From assembly GCA_027323595.1 (NCBI GenBank), contig DAHWBL010000065.1, positions 1 through 6,090 on the forward strand: 6,090 bases of DNA. Direction: 5' to 3'. The DNA comes from Acetobacteraceae bacterium. Lineage in GTDB: Bacteria; Pseudomonadota; Alphaproteobacteria; Acetobacterales; Acetobacteraceae. The notes below the pieces were generated by a model. The model saw nothing but the letters and a program-made list of their open reading frames with translations, searched no databases and was not told the DNA's origin. The position numbers and the translations under genes were made by a program. This document shows, in pieces, positions 1 to 5,309 of the stretch (the first letter of the stretch is position 1; each line of letters opens with the position of its first letter).

Positions 1-199
1 CATGGGTCTGATACGGCCCTTCAGCTACCATGTGCGCCCCGCGCTGCGCGCCGGCCTGCTTCGTGAAGTCCTGGCGGATTTCTCGACCAACGACATTCCC
101 GTGCACATCATCCACGCTGGCGAGGGCCTCATACCGCTGAAGGTGCGGGCATTCATCGATTTCTGCGTTCCACGTCTGCAAGCGCGCCTGGCGCTGTGA
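1..199 (+). CDS. LysR-type transcriptional regulator, C-terminal fragment (5' end outside window)
   Basis: The visible 65 residues look like the end of a LysR-family effector-binding domain. A short hydrophobic stretch (GLIRPFSYHV) is followed by an ALRAGLLREVLADF block, which matches the family pattern of a small-to-large residue run, then G-x-L-hydrophobic-x-V-L. It ends with the typical closing block KVRAFIDFCVPRL, where LysR proteins usually read KVRAFIDFL. The winged-helix DNA-binding half is not in the window, so the ATG at base 2 is almost certainly an internal methionine. The stop is TGA at 197-199. The gene converges on the ComDE-like pair, leaving only 35 bases between the stop codons, with no clear hairpin plus T-tract terminator there. 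LysR genes often control neighbouring catabolic operons, so it may regulate one or both units in the divergent region further right. That is inference from position only. Confidence 0.8.
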   Translation, partial: MGLIRPFSYHVRPALRAGLLREVLADFSTNDIPVHIIHAGEGLIPLKVRAFIDFCVPRLQARLAL

Positions 200-234
200 C
201 CCCGGCGGAGCGACGTGCGGCGTCCGCTGAAGCC

Positions 235-810
235 CTAGATCGCGCGCAGGCCGTCGCGGAAGCGTTGCCGCACCTCGGGTCCGTGGAGATAGGCATAATC
301 CCCCTGCCGCGGCGCCGTCGCGCCCGGAACCACCTTGAGGCAGACAAACACCGGCCCTTGCAACGCCAGCAGACGCGGCATCTCGGTGTCGAACTGTTCG
401 AGCGAGGCAAGCGTTGCGACATGTCGGTAGCCGGCGGCCTTGGCCATGCCCGCGAAATCGACCATGTCGCGGTTCGGAATCGGATGCCCGCCATTGGCCT
501 CATAGGTGCCGTTCTCGACCACGCAATGCACCAGGTTGCGCGGGCCCGCAGCGGCGATGGAGACCAGCGTGCCCAGATTCATCAGCAGGCTGCCATCGCC
601 ATCGAGCACCACCACACGCCGGTCGGGTCGCCCCAGCGCCAGGCCAAGACCCGAGGACGATGCCAACCCCATCGGCCCCACCGAAAGAAAATTCAACGCA
701 TGGTCGCGCGCGGCGATCCAGTCGAACGCGGAGGTGTAGGTGGAGACGACGATGTCGTCACCAACCATGCGCGCCAATGCTGCAAAACATTCATCCCGAC
801 GCATGCTCAT
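235..810 (-). CDS. ThDP-binding (beta) subunit of a sulfopyruvate/phosphonopyruvate decarboxylase-like enzyme (ComE-like)
   Basis: This 191-residue protein is the cofactor-binding half of a split thiamine-diphosphate (ThDP) decarboxylase. The ThDP/Mg2+ signature is intact: GDGS begins at residue 71 and the partner Asn is N100 in VVENGTYEANGG, with 26 residues between GDG and N. Upstream, SVGPMGLASSSGLGLAL (43-59) is the usual glycine-rich block that precedes it. The length fits stand-alone ComE subunits (about 190 residues). In archaeal coenzyme M synthesis and in bacterial cysteate degradation this family turns sulfopyruvate into sulfoacetaldehyde and CO2; relatives act on phosphonopyruvate. 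The alpha-subunit gene lies directly upstream with an ATGA overlap (bases 807-810), so the two are translationally coupled. A second Met codon two residues in (804-802) could also start it. The post-Asn loop reads GGHPIPN, where sulfopyruvate and phosphonopyruvate enzymes typically have GGQ-x-T, so another 2-oxo acid substrate is quite possible. The family call is firm; the substrate is not. Confidence 0.88.
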   Translation of the reverse strand: MSMRRDECFAALARMVGDDIVVSTYTSAFDWIAARDHALNFLSVGPMGLASSSGLGLALGRPDRRVVVLDGDGSLLMNLGTLVSIAAAGPRNLVHCVVENGTYEANGGHPIPNRDMVDFAGMAKAAGYRHVATLASLEQFDTEMPRLLALQGPVFVCLKVVPGATAPRQGDYAYLHGPEVRQRFRDGLRAI

Positions 811-1304
811 GCCAGCGGCCTGCGCCCGAGAAACAACACCGTTGGCCGCGAGGTCGCATAGGCGAGATCGATCGCGGGGCGAATGCGTGCCACGTCGCTT
901 TCGAGTTCGAGCGTGTCATGCACAACCCCCATCACGTCAAGGATCGGCGGCACGATGCGCACACCAAAGCGCTTTGAATGCACGGCGGGAACCCCGGGTT
1001 CCTTTTCGAGCAGGCCGACCATGAAGCAGATCGGCATCTGATATTCGCACGCGGTGGCGCGCACCGCATTGAGGCTGTCCATCAGCCCGGTCTGCTGGAT
1101 CAAAATGATCGCGCGCCGATCGCAAAAGGCGAGGCCGGAGGCGATGCCGATGCCTTCGTCTTCCTTGCAGACGCGCACCAGCTTCAGGTCGCCATCACCG
1201 GCAAGCGGGCGCAGCAGCCCCTCGCTGGTGGTGATGTCGGGAACCGAAATGACATGGCTGACCCCGGCTGATTTGATCGCGGCAAGAATGCTGGAACCGC
1301 GCAT
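807..1304 (-). CDS. PYR-domain (alpha) subunit of a sulfopyruvate decarboxylase-like enzyme (ComD-like)
   Basis: From the ATG at 1304 this is a 165-residue protein, the usual size for a ComD subunit. It is the pyrimidine-binding half of a split ThDP decarboxylase. An N-terminal ILAAIKSAGVSHVISVPD block (6-23) is followed by VRVCKEDEGIGIASG (43-57). There E48 sits nine residues before the conserved Gly, as does the cofactor-activating Glu in other ThDP decarboxylases. LIQQTGLMDSLNAV (68-81) matches the family's Q-N-S-G-L-G-N-S-x-N-A motif. The end, RPTVLFLGRRPL, is also typical. The active site would form at the interface with the beta subunit encoded immediately downstream. Homology begins close to M1 with an AGGAG only 3 bases upstream, so I chose this start. 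An in-frame GTG at 1343 has a G-rich purine stretch before it and would add 13 residues, and a GTG at 1397 gives 196 residues without a good ribosome site. No coenzyme M, taurine or phosphonate gene is adjacent, so the substrate is unassigned. Confidence 0.85.
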   Translation of the reverse strand: MRGSSILAAIKSAGVSHVISVPDITTSEGLLRPLAGDGDLKLVRVCKEDEGIGIASGLAFCDRRAIILIQQTGLMDSLNAVRATACEYQMPICFMVGLLEKEPGVPAVHSKRFGVRIVPPILDVMGVVHDTLELESDVARIRPAIDLAYATSRPTVLFLGRRPLA

Positions 1305-1307
1305 GGT

Positions 1308-1312
1308 CTCCT
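1308..1312 (-). promoter_or_regulatory. Ribosome-binding site for the ComD-like gene
   Basis: On the minus strand the sequence reads GGCAGGAGACC just before the ATG at 1304. The AGGAG core is good, but it sits only 3 bases from the start codon, tighter than usual. It supports the 1304 start over the longer GTG starts at 1343 and 1397, though the 1343 start also has a purine-rich AGGGGG about 8 bases upstream. Confidence 0.5.
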
Positions 1313-1425
1313 GCCGCGCGCCTGCGGCGACATCGGTGTCCACAGTGGCATCCCCCTGATTTTTCGCACCCGCCAGAAAGAAACCTCCGCCTGGCACGGG
1401 GCAAAATTCTTATTGTCTCGGCGGG

Positions 1426-1455
1426 AGTATCGTGGGTAGGTTTTCTCCGTGTCAA
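1426..1455 (-). promoter_or_regulatory. Candidate sigma70-type promoter for the ComDE-like pair
   Basis: Read on the minus strand, a perfect TTGACA -35 (1455 to 1450) is followed after 18 bases by GATACT (1431 to 1426), which matches the TATAAT -10 at four of six positions. The predicted transcript would start near base 1419 and carry a leader of about 115 bases before the ATG at 1304. The -35 match is strong and correctly placed; the -10 is moderate and the spacer one base longer than ideal. Confidence 0.45.
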
Positions 1456-1494
1456 GCGGCACCATAAGCCGCGACCTGATGGGGAGAAAGAGGG

Positions 1495-2370
1495 ATGAAC
1501 GAAACCCTCGCGACGCACGCAGCCATCCGGCCACCGCATCCGGCGCTGCCACGCAACAGCTGCGATTGTCAGATTCATGTCTACGGTGATCCGGCCCGAT
1601 ATCCGGTGAGCAACCCGCAATATCAGCCACGCCCGAACGTCACGTTCGAGGATTCCGTGCGCATCCACGATGCATTGGGCATGGATCGCTGCGTGATCGT
1701 GCAGACGGCGGTCTATCGCACTGATCACAGCTACCTGCTGGATGTTCTGGACCGCGCGCCGCGGGATCGCTACCGCGCCGTCGCGATCATCGATGACACC
1801 GTGAGCGATGCCGACATTCGCCGACTGCATGATGCCGGGGTGCGCGGCGCGCGATTCAATTTCGCGCGATTCCTCGGCATTCGGCCCGACATCGCCGAGT
1901 TCTGGCGCTCGCTGGATCGCATTCGCCCCTATGGCTGGATGATCAAGGTTCATGCGGTGGGCGCGGAACTTCTGGAGATCGAGGACCTGCTGCGTCGCAT
2001 CAGGGACACCGTGGTGCTCGACCATCTGGGCCACCTGCATGCCGAGGAGGGACTGGATCAACCGGCCATGCGCCTGATCCTGGACCTGCTGAAAAACAAT
2101 GAGAACTGGTGGGTCATGCTGTCGAACGGTCCATTGATGTCGCAGCAGAAAAGCGGCTGGGACGAGGCGGTGCCGTTTGGCCGCCTCCAATACGAGGCGG
2201 CTCCTGATCGGGCGATCTGGGGAAGTGATTTTCCCTATCCCGGAGTGAAAGCGCCGCATGTTCCACAGCATGCCGAATTCATCGAGCTGCTCTACCGATT
2301 TTTGCCCGATGCCGCCGCACGCGAACAGGTTCTGGTGCATAACCCCGCGCGTCTCTTCGGATTCACCTAG
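1495..2370 (+). CDS. Amidohydrolase family protein, LigI-like (COG3618; 2-pyrone-4,6-dicarboxylate hydrolase relative)
   Basis: This 291-residue protein has the full layout of the COG3618 amidohydrolases that include LigI, the 2-pyrone-4,6-dicarboxylate lactonase of lignin-aromatic breakdown, and D-galactarolactone isomerase. Visible blocks are CDCQIHVYGD (23-32), RCVIVQ (65-70), SDADIRRLHDAGVRGARFNF (104-123), VVLDHLGH (173-180, with H177), WGSDFPYPG (242-250, with D245) and the closing NPARLFGF (283-290). The 104-123 block is very close to the corresponding LigI segment as I remember it. The first active-site motif reads D-C-Q-I-H, with Gln26 where LigI has the first His of H-x-H. LigI-type members work without a divalent metal, so this need not abolish activity. 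The ATG is preceded by GGGGAGAAAGAGGG, with GGAG 8 bases upstream. It is the first gene of the plus-strand unit, 36 bases before a transporter. A lactone or cyclic-acid hydrolase is likely; the exact substrate is unknown. Confidence 0.88.
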   Translation: MNETLATHAAIRPPHPALPRNSCDCQIHVYGDPARYPVSNPQYQPRPNVTFEDSVRIHDALGMDRCVIVQTAVYRTDHSYLLDVLDRAPRDRYRAVAIIDDTVSDADIRRLHDAGVRGARFNFARFLGIRPDIAEFWRSLDRIRPYGWMIKVHAVGAELLEIEDLLRRIRDTVVLDHLGHLHAEEGLDQPAMRLILDLLKNNENWWVMLSNGPLMSQQKSGWDEAVPFGRLQYEAAPDRAIWGSDFPYPGVKAPHVPQHAEFIELLYRFLPDAAAREQVLVHNPARLFGFT

Positions 2371-2406
2371 GCCGGCGTGCGCAACTGCGTTCATGCGGGG
2401 GGTGCG

Positions 2407-3822
2407 ATGAGCGATCTGACATATGGCGAAATCGTCGCGCGGCTGGAGCGACTGCCGATTTTGCGTTGGCATACCTTTGTTCGCATCGTTCTTGGTGTCT
2501 GCACGCTTTTTGACGCCTATGATGGTGTCGCGATCGCCTTCGTGTTGCCCTCCCTGGTGGGAGCCTGGCACCTGTCAGCGCAGGAAATCGGTGTTCTGAT
2601 CTCCGCGGGCTTTGCCGGGCAACTCGTCGGCGCGGCGTTTTTCGGCTGGCTGGCGGAGCGGCATGGCCGCATCGCGACACTGAACATCACCATCCTCGTC
2701 CTGGCGGCATTTGGAATCGCCTCGGCGTGTTCATGGAGCTTTTCCTCGCTGGCGATCTTCCGCTTCATCCAGGGGCTCGGGGTGGGCGGCGAAAATCCGG
2801 TCGCGGCAACCTATGTCAATGAAATCGCCAAGGCACACAGCCGCGGGCGTTTCGCGCTGCTCTACCAGCTGGTCTACCCGTTTGGCTTTGCGCTTGCTGG
2901 CAGCGTCAGCATTTGGGTGGTGCCGAATTTCGGATGGCAGTGGGTGTTCGTCGTCGGTGCCATCCCCGCGCTGATGATGGTGGTCATCCAGCGCCATGTT
3001 CCCGAATCACCGCGCTGGCTGGCCCGCCATGGCCGCCTGGCCGAGGCTGATGCGGTTGTCACCATGTTGGAACGCAAGATCTATGGCGACCAGCCAGGAT
3101 CGATCCCGCCGCTGCCGGCGGGCCTGGTCATCATCGCCCCGGTGGCACGCGATCATGCCACGCTGCCCGAGTTGTTCCATGGCATCTACCGGGTGCGGAC
3201 GCTGTTCCTGTGGACGGTGTGGTTCCTCGCCCTGATGATCGGCTATGGATTGCTGACCTGGCTGCCATCGGTCTATCGCACGGTCTATCATCTTTCGATC
3301 CACCAGTCGCTGGTCTACTCGTTCTTCAGCCAGGTGGTGCCGCTTTGCTGTTCCACCGCCGCGGCCCTGCTGATCGACATCGTCGGACGACGCCGGCTGT
3401 TCACCTCGGCGTTCATCGTCGGCGGCGCCGGCATGCTCTCGCTGTATTTTTTCGAGGCCCCATCAGCAGAGATGCTGGCCGCCGCGGCGGGCATCGGCAT
3501 GGGGGCGATCGGAATGACGCAGCTCTCCCTATGGACCTACACCCCCGAACTATACCCCACGCGCATGCGCGCATTGGGCACCGGCATGGCCAGCAGTTGG
3601 GGCCGGCTGGGCTCGATGATGGCCCCCTGGCTGGTCGGGATCATGCTCGGCATTGGCTACTCGGTGAGCACCGTATACCTGTATTTCGCGACCGCCGCCT
3701 TTCTCGCCGCCGGCGCCGTGGTGGTTTTCGGCGTCGAGACCCGACGGCGGATTCTGGAGGAAGTGTCTCCAGATTTCATGCCCGCATCGGTGTCGAAGGC
3801 GGCGCTGAGCGTGCGCGGTTGA
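2407..3822 (+). CDS. MFS transporter, metabolite/aromatic-acid:H+ symporter type (first of tandem pair)
   Basis: A 471-residue inner-membrane permease with twelve predicted helices. The MFS loop 2-3 motif is GWLAERHGR (80-88) and its second-half counterpart is DIVGRRR (324-330). The helix-4 signature reads FRFIQGLGVGGENPVAATY (118-136), and VPESPRWLARHGRLAEA (198-214) opens the central cytoplasmic loop. WTYTPELYPTRMRALGTG (376-393) precedes helix 11. These motifs resemble the NiaP/SV2-like and organic-acid symporter branches, so proton-coupled uptake of a small organic or aromatic acid is likely. The ATG at 2407 is chosen because its N-terminus lines up with the downstream paralogue; an in-frame GTG at 2377 would add ten unconserved residues. 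A G-rich GGGGGGTG precedes the ATG. It lies 36 bases after the amidohydrolase, so the two are probably co-transcribed. Unlike its paralogue it has a 16-residue tail after the shared EEVSP, and Asn instead of Ile in GGEN/GGEI. Confidence 0.9.
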   Translation: MSDLTYGEIVARLERLPILRWHTFVRIVLGVCTLFDAYDGVAIAFVLPSLVGAWHLSAQEIGVLISAGFAGQLVGAAFFGWLAERHGRIATLNITILVLAAFGIASACSWSFSSLAIFRFIQGLGVGGENPVAATYVNEIAKAHSRGRFALLYQLVYPFGFALAGSVSIWVVPNFGWQWVFVVGAIPALMMVVIQRHVPESPRWLARHGRLAEADAVVTMLERKIYGDQPGSIPPLPAGLVIIAPVARDHATLPELFHGIYRVRTLFLWTVWFLALMIGYGLLTWLPSVYRTVYHLSIHQSLVYSFFSQVVPLCCSTAAALLIDIVGRRRLFTSAFIVGGAGMLSLYFFEAPSAEMLAAAAGIGMGAIGMTQLSLWTYTPELYPTRMRALGTGMASSWGRLGSMMAPWLVGIMLGIGYSVSTVYLYFATAAFLAAGAVVVFGVETRRRILEEVSPDFMPASVSKAALSVRG

Positions 3823-3902
3823 AGCAGGATCATCGCCATCCCACGACAGAAATATCCATCGACACCGTTCGCATCCGCACGATCAGCGACAGGGATTGAC
3901 AC

Positions 3903-5267
3903 ATGTCCGAGGTTTCGGCGCCAACCTATGAAACCATCGTCGCCCGGATCGAGCGGCTGCCGATCTCACGCTGGCATCGCTCGGTTCGGGTGATACTTGG
4001 CATCTGCACCATGTTCGACGCGATCGATGCGGTGTCGATCGCGTTCGTGTTGCCTGTCCTCATTGGCCTGTGGGGGCTCTCGCCCGGCCAGATCGGGCTG
4101 CTTTTGTCGAGCGGCTTTGTCGGCCAGCTCATCGGCTCCGCCGGCTTTGGCTTCGTCGGCGAGCGCTATGGCCGGGTTTTCGCCTTGAACCTGACGATCC
4201 TCATCATCTCCGTGTTCGGTCTGGCCTGCGCGTTTTCCGGCGGCTACTCGGCGTTGCTCATCTTTCGCTTTTTCCAGGGGTTGGGCATCGGCGGCGAAAT
4301 TCCGCTCGCGGCCACCTATGTCAACGAGATCGCGAAAACCCATCGCCGTGGTCGCTTCGTGCTGCTCTATCAGGCGATCTATCCGGTCGGTTTCGTGGTC
4401 GCCTCGGTCGGCAGCATATGGGTCGTGCCCGAGCTGGGATGGCGATGGATGTTTATTCTGGGCGCGCTGCCAGCAGTTTTGATGATCGCCATCCAGCGCG
4501 TGGTGCCGGAGTCCCCCCGATGGCTCGCCCGCCGAGGCCGGCTGCAGGAAGCCGATGCGATCCTCACCGGATTGGAGCAAAAGATTTTTGGCGACGTTCC
4601 GCCGCCGCCGCTGCAGTTGTCGCTACGCGCCACCACACAAGTGCAGACCGCACGAATCGCTGAGCTGTTCGAGGGAATTTACGCCGCCCGCACCCTGTGC
4701 GTGTGGGTGATGTGGTTCTGCTCGTCGATGATCGGCTACGGGCTGCTGGTCTGGCTGCCATCGCTGTTTCACACCGTCTACCACCTCTCGGTCCGCCAAT
4801 CGCTGGTGTTCAGCGTGCTCGGAAACACCACGGTTCTCGCCATGGCAATCATCGCCGCGTTCGCAATCGACGTGATCGGCCGCCGGCGCGTGTTTGTTCT
4901 GTCGTTCACCGCGGCGGGATTGCCGCTGTTCATCCTGTGGCTGTTGGGGCAGCCAACGGCGGTCACGGTCATGCTGTTGGCGGCGGTGAGTTCCACCTGC
5001 ATTTCGGCGGCCCAGCTCTCACTATGGACCTATACTCCGGAGATATATCCAACCCGAATGCGCGCACTGGGCACCGGCACGGCAAGCGCGTGGGCGCGCG
5101 CCGGCTCGATGCTTGGCCCGCCGCTTGTCGGCTGGCTGCTGGCGGGCACGCACCAGGTCAGCATCATCTTCCTGATTTTTGCCTGCGCCGGATTTATTGG
5201 TGCTGCCACCGTGCTGCTTTTCGGAACCGAGACCAGCGGCAGGGTGCTAGAGGAGGTGTCGCCATGA
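3903..5267 (+). CDS. MFS transporter, metabolite/aromatic-acid:H+ symporter type (second of tandem pair)
   Basis: A 454-residue, twelve-helix permease clearly duplicated from its upstream neighbour. Across the helix-4/5 segment (residues 121-164) 34 of 44 residues are identical to the first copy. Key motifs are GFVGERYGR (83-91), FRFFQGLGIGGEIPLAATY (121-139), VPESPRWLARRGR (201-213), DVIGRRR (323-329) and WTYTPEIYPTRMRALGTG (375-392). The central loop is more divergent, with a proline run (DVPPPPLQ, 231-238). The ATG at 3903 has AGGGA 7 bases upstream. The 80-base gap after the first transporter shows no hairpin or clear promoter, so one transcript is likely. The stop TGA (5265-5267) overlaps the ATG of a 12-codon ORF as ATGA. 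Substrate is probably the same class of small organic acid as the first copy. Two tandem permeases could take up different substrates or serve uptake and export; the sequence does not decide. Confidence 0.9.
   Translation: MSEVSAPTYETIVARIERLPISRWHRSVRVILGICTMFDAIDAVSIAFVLPVLIGLWGLSPGQIGLLLSSGFVGQLIGSAGFGFVGERYGRVFALNLTILIISVFGLACAFSGGYSALLIFRFFQGLGIGGEIPLAATYVNEIAKTHRRGRFVLLYQAIYPVGFVVASVGSIWVVPELGWRWMFILGALPAVLMIAIQRVVPESPRWLARRGRLQEADAILTGLEQKIFGDVPPPPLQLSLRATTQVQTARIAELFEGIYAARTLCVWVMWFCSSMIGYGLLVWLPSLFHTVYHLSVRQSLVFSVLGNTTVLAMAIIAAFAIDVIGRRRVFVLSFTAAGLPLFILWLLGQPTAVTVMLLAAVSSTCISAAQLSLWTYTPEIYPTRMRALGTGTASAWARAGSMLGPPLVGWLLAGTHQVSIIFLIFACAGFIGAATVLLFGTETSGRVLEEVSP
5251..5257 (+). promoter_or_regulatory. 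Perfect Shine-Dalgarno sequence at the end of the second transporter
   Basis: AGGAGGT lies 6 bases before the ATG at 5264, an ideal ribosome-binding arrangement. The start codon it serves opens only a 12-codon ORF, not the monooxygenase, whose candidate starts at 5310, 5322 and 5325 have only weak sites. The same bases encode the conserved Glu-Glu-Val near the transporter C-terminus, so the match could be a by-product of codon choice. Confidence 0.45.
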
Positions 5268-5286
5268 ACGACCCATCATTTATAAA
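5259..5286 (+). promoter_or_regulatory. Possible internal promoter ahead of the monooxygenase gene
   Basis: TATAAA at 5281-5286 matches the -10 consensus at five of six positions. TCGCCA at 5259-5264, 16 bases upstream, matches the -35 at four of six. It lies in an AT-rich island of about 45 bases between two GC-rich genes. A transcript would start near 5293, just ahead of the monooxygenase start codons. The AT-richness is real; promoter activity is a guess. Confidence 0.28.
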
Positions 5287-5302
5287 AACGATAACGGAAT
5301 GA
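5264..5302 (+). CDS. Possible 12-residue leader/coupling peptide (MNDPSFIKTITE)
   Basis: This very short frame begins with an ATG that overlaps the transporter stop (ATGA) and is preceded at ideal distance by AGGAGGT. It ends with TGA at 5300-5302, 8 bases before the most likely monooxygenase ATG (5310). It could pass ribosomes from the transporter message to the monooxygenase by termination and reinitiation, or be a remnant of a longer gene. The encoded peptide matches no family I recognise. The stretch is AT-rich compared with the rest of the window. It may equally be meaningless, since the ribosome site is also coding sequence. Confidence 0.25.
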   Translation: MNDPSFIKTITE

Positions 5303-5309
5303 ATAATTG

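Larger units (their letters stand above)
1305..1494. promoter_or_regulatory. Divergent intergenic control region between the ComDE-like pair and the amidohydrolase unit
   Basis: This 190-base gap separates the start codons of two divergently transcribed units, so it should hold promoters for both. Its middle (about 1400-1450) is visibly less GC-rich than the flanking genes, with short A/T runs. I see a good candidate promoter for the minus strand (listed separately) and no equally convincing one for the plus strand; TTGTCT at 1413 with TAGGTT at 1437 is only a weak match. An imperfect dyad at 1412-1430 overlaps the minus-strand -10 and could be an operator. A LysR protein is a natural candidate to bind here, but its gene is not adjacent to this region. 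Confidence 0.5.

Noticed and set aside
200..234. Possible bidirectional terminator between the convergent LysR and ComE-like genes
   Set aside because: Only a 5-pair GCGGA/TCCGC stem with a large loop can be drawn, competing with a 4-pair GACG/CGTC stem, and there is no T tract on either strand.
196..861. Plus-strand open frame of 221 codons over the ComE-like gene
   Set aside because: It is the antisense shadow of the ThDP-binding subunit, whose motifs and ATGA coupling are clear; the plus-strand product is an Arg/His-rich shadow with no family resemblance.
1305..1397. N-terminal extension of the ComD-like protein from the GTG at 1397
   Set aside because: The extra 31 residues have no similarity to the family, the GTG lacks a ribosome site, and the family homology begins right after the ATG at 1304.
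1195..2571. Long open frame (458 codons) on the minus strand opposite the amidohydrolase
   Set aside because: It runs antisense across the well-supported LigI-like gene and the ComD start region, has no recognisable domain, and has the low-complexity His/Arg/Gln look of a GC-rich shadow frame.
3210..3899. Plus-strand open frame overlapping the end of the first transporter
   Set aside because: It is out of frame with a transporter that has complete motifs, and its product is a typical Arg/His-rich shadow.
3966..4580. Minus-strand open frame of 204 codons inside the second transporter
   Set aside because: Antisense shadow of conserved membrane-protein coding sequence; charged, low-complexity product without a domain.
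4697..5302. Plus-strand open frame overlapping the end of the second transporter
   Set aside because: Shadow frame of the transporter; it has no ribosome site at its start and no family resemblance.
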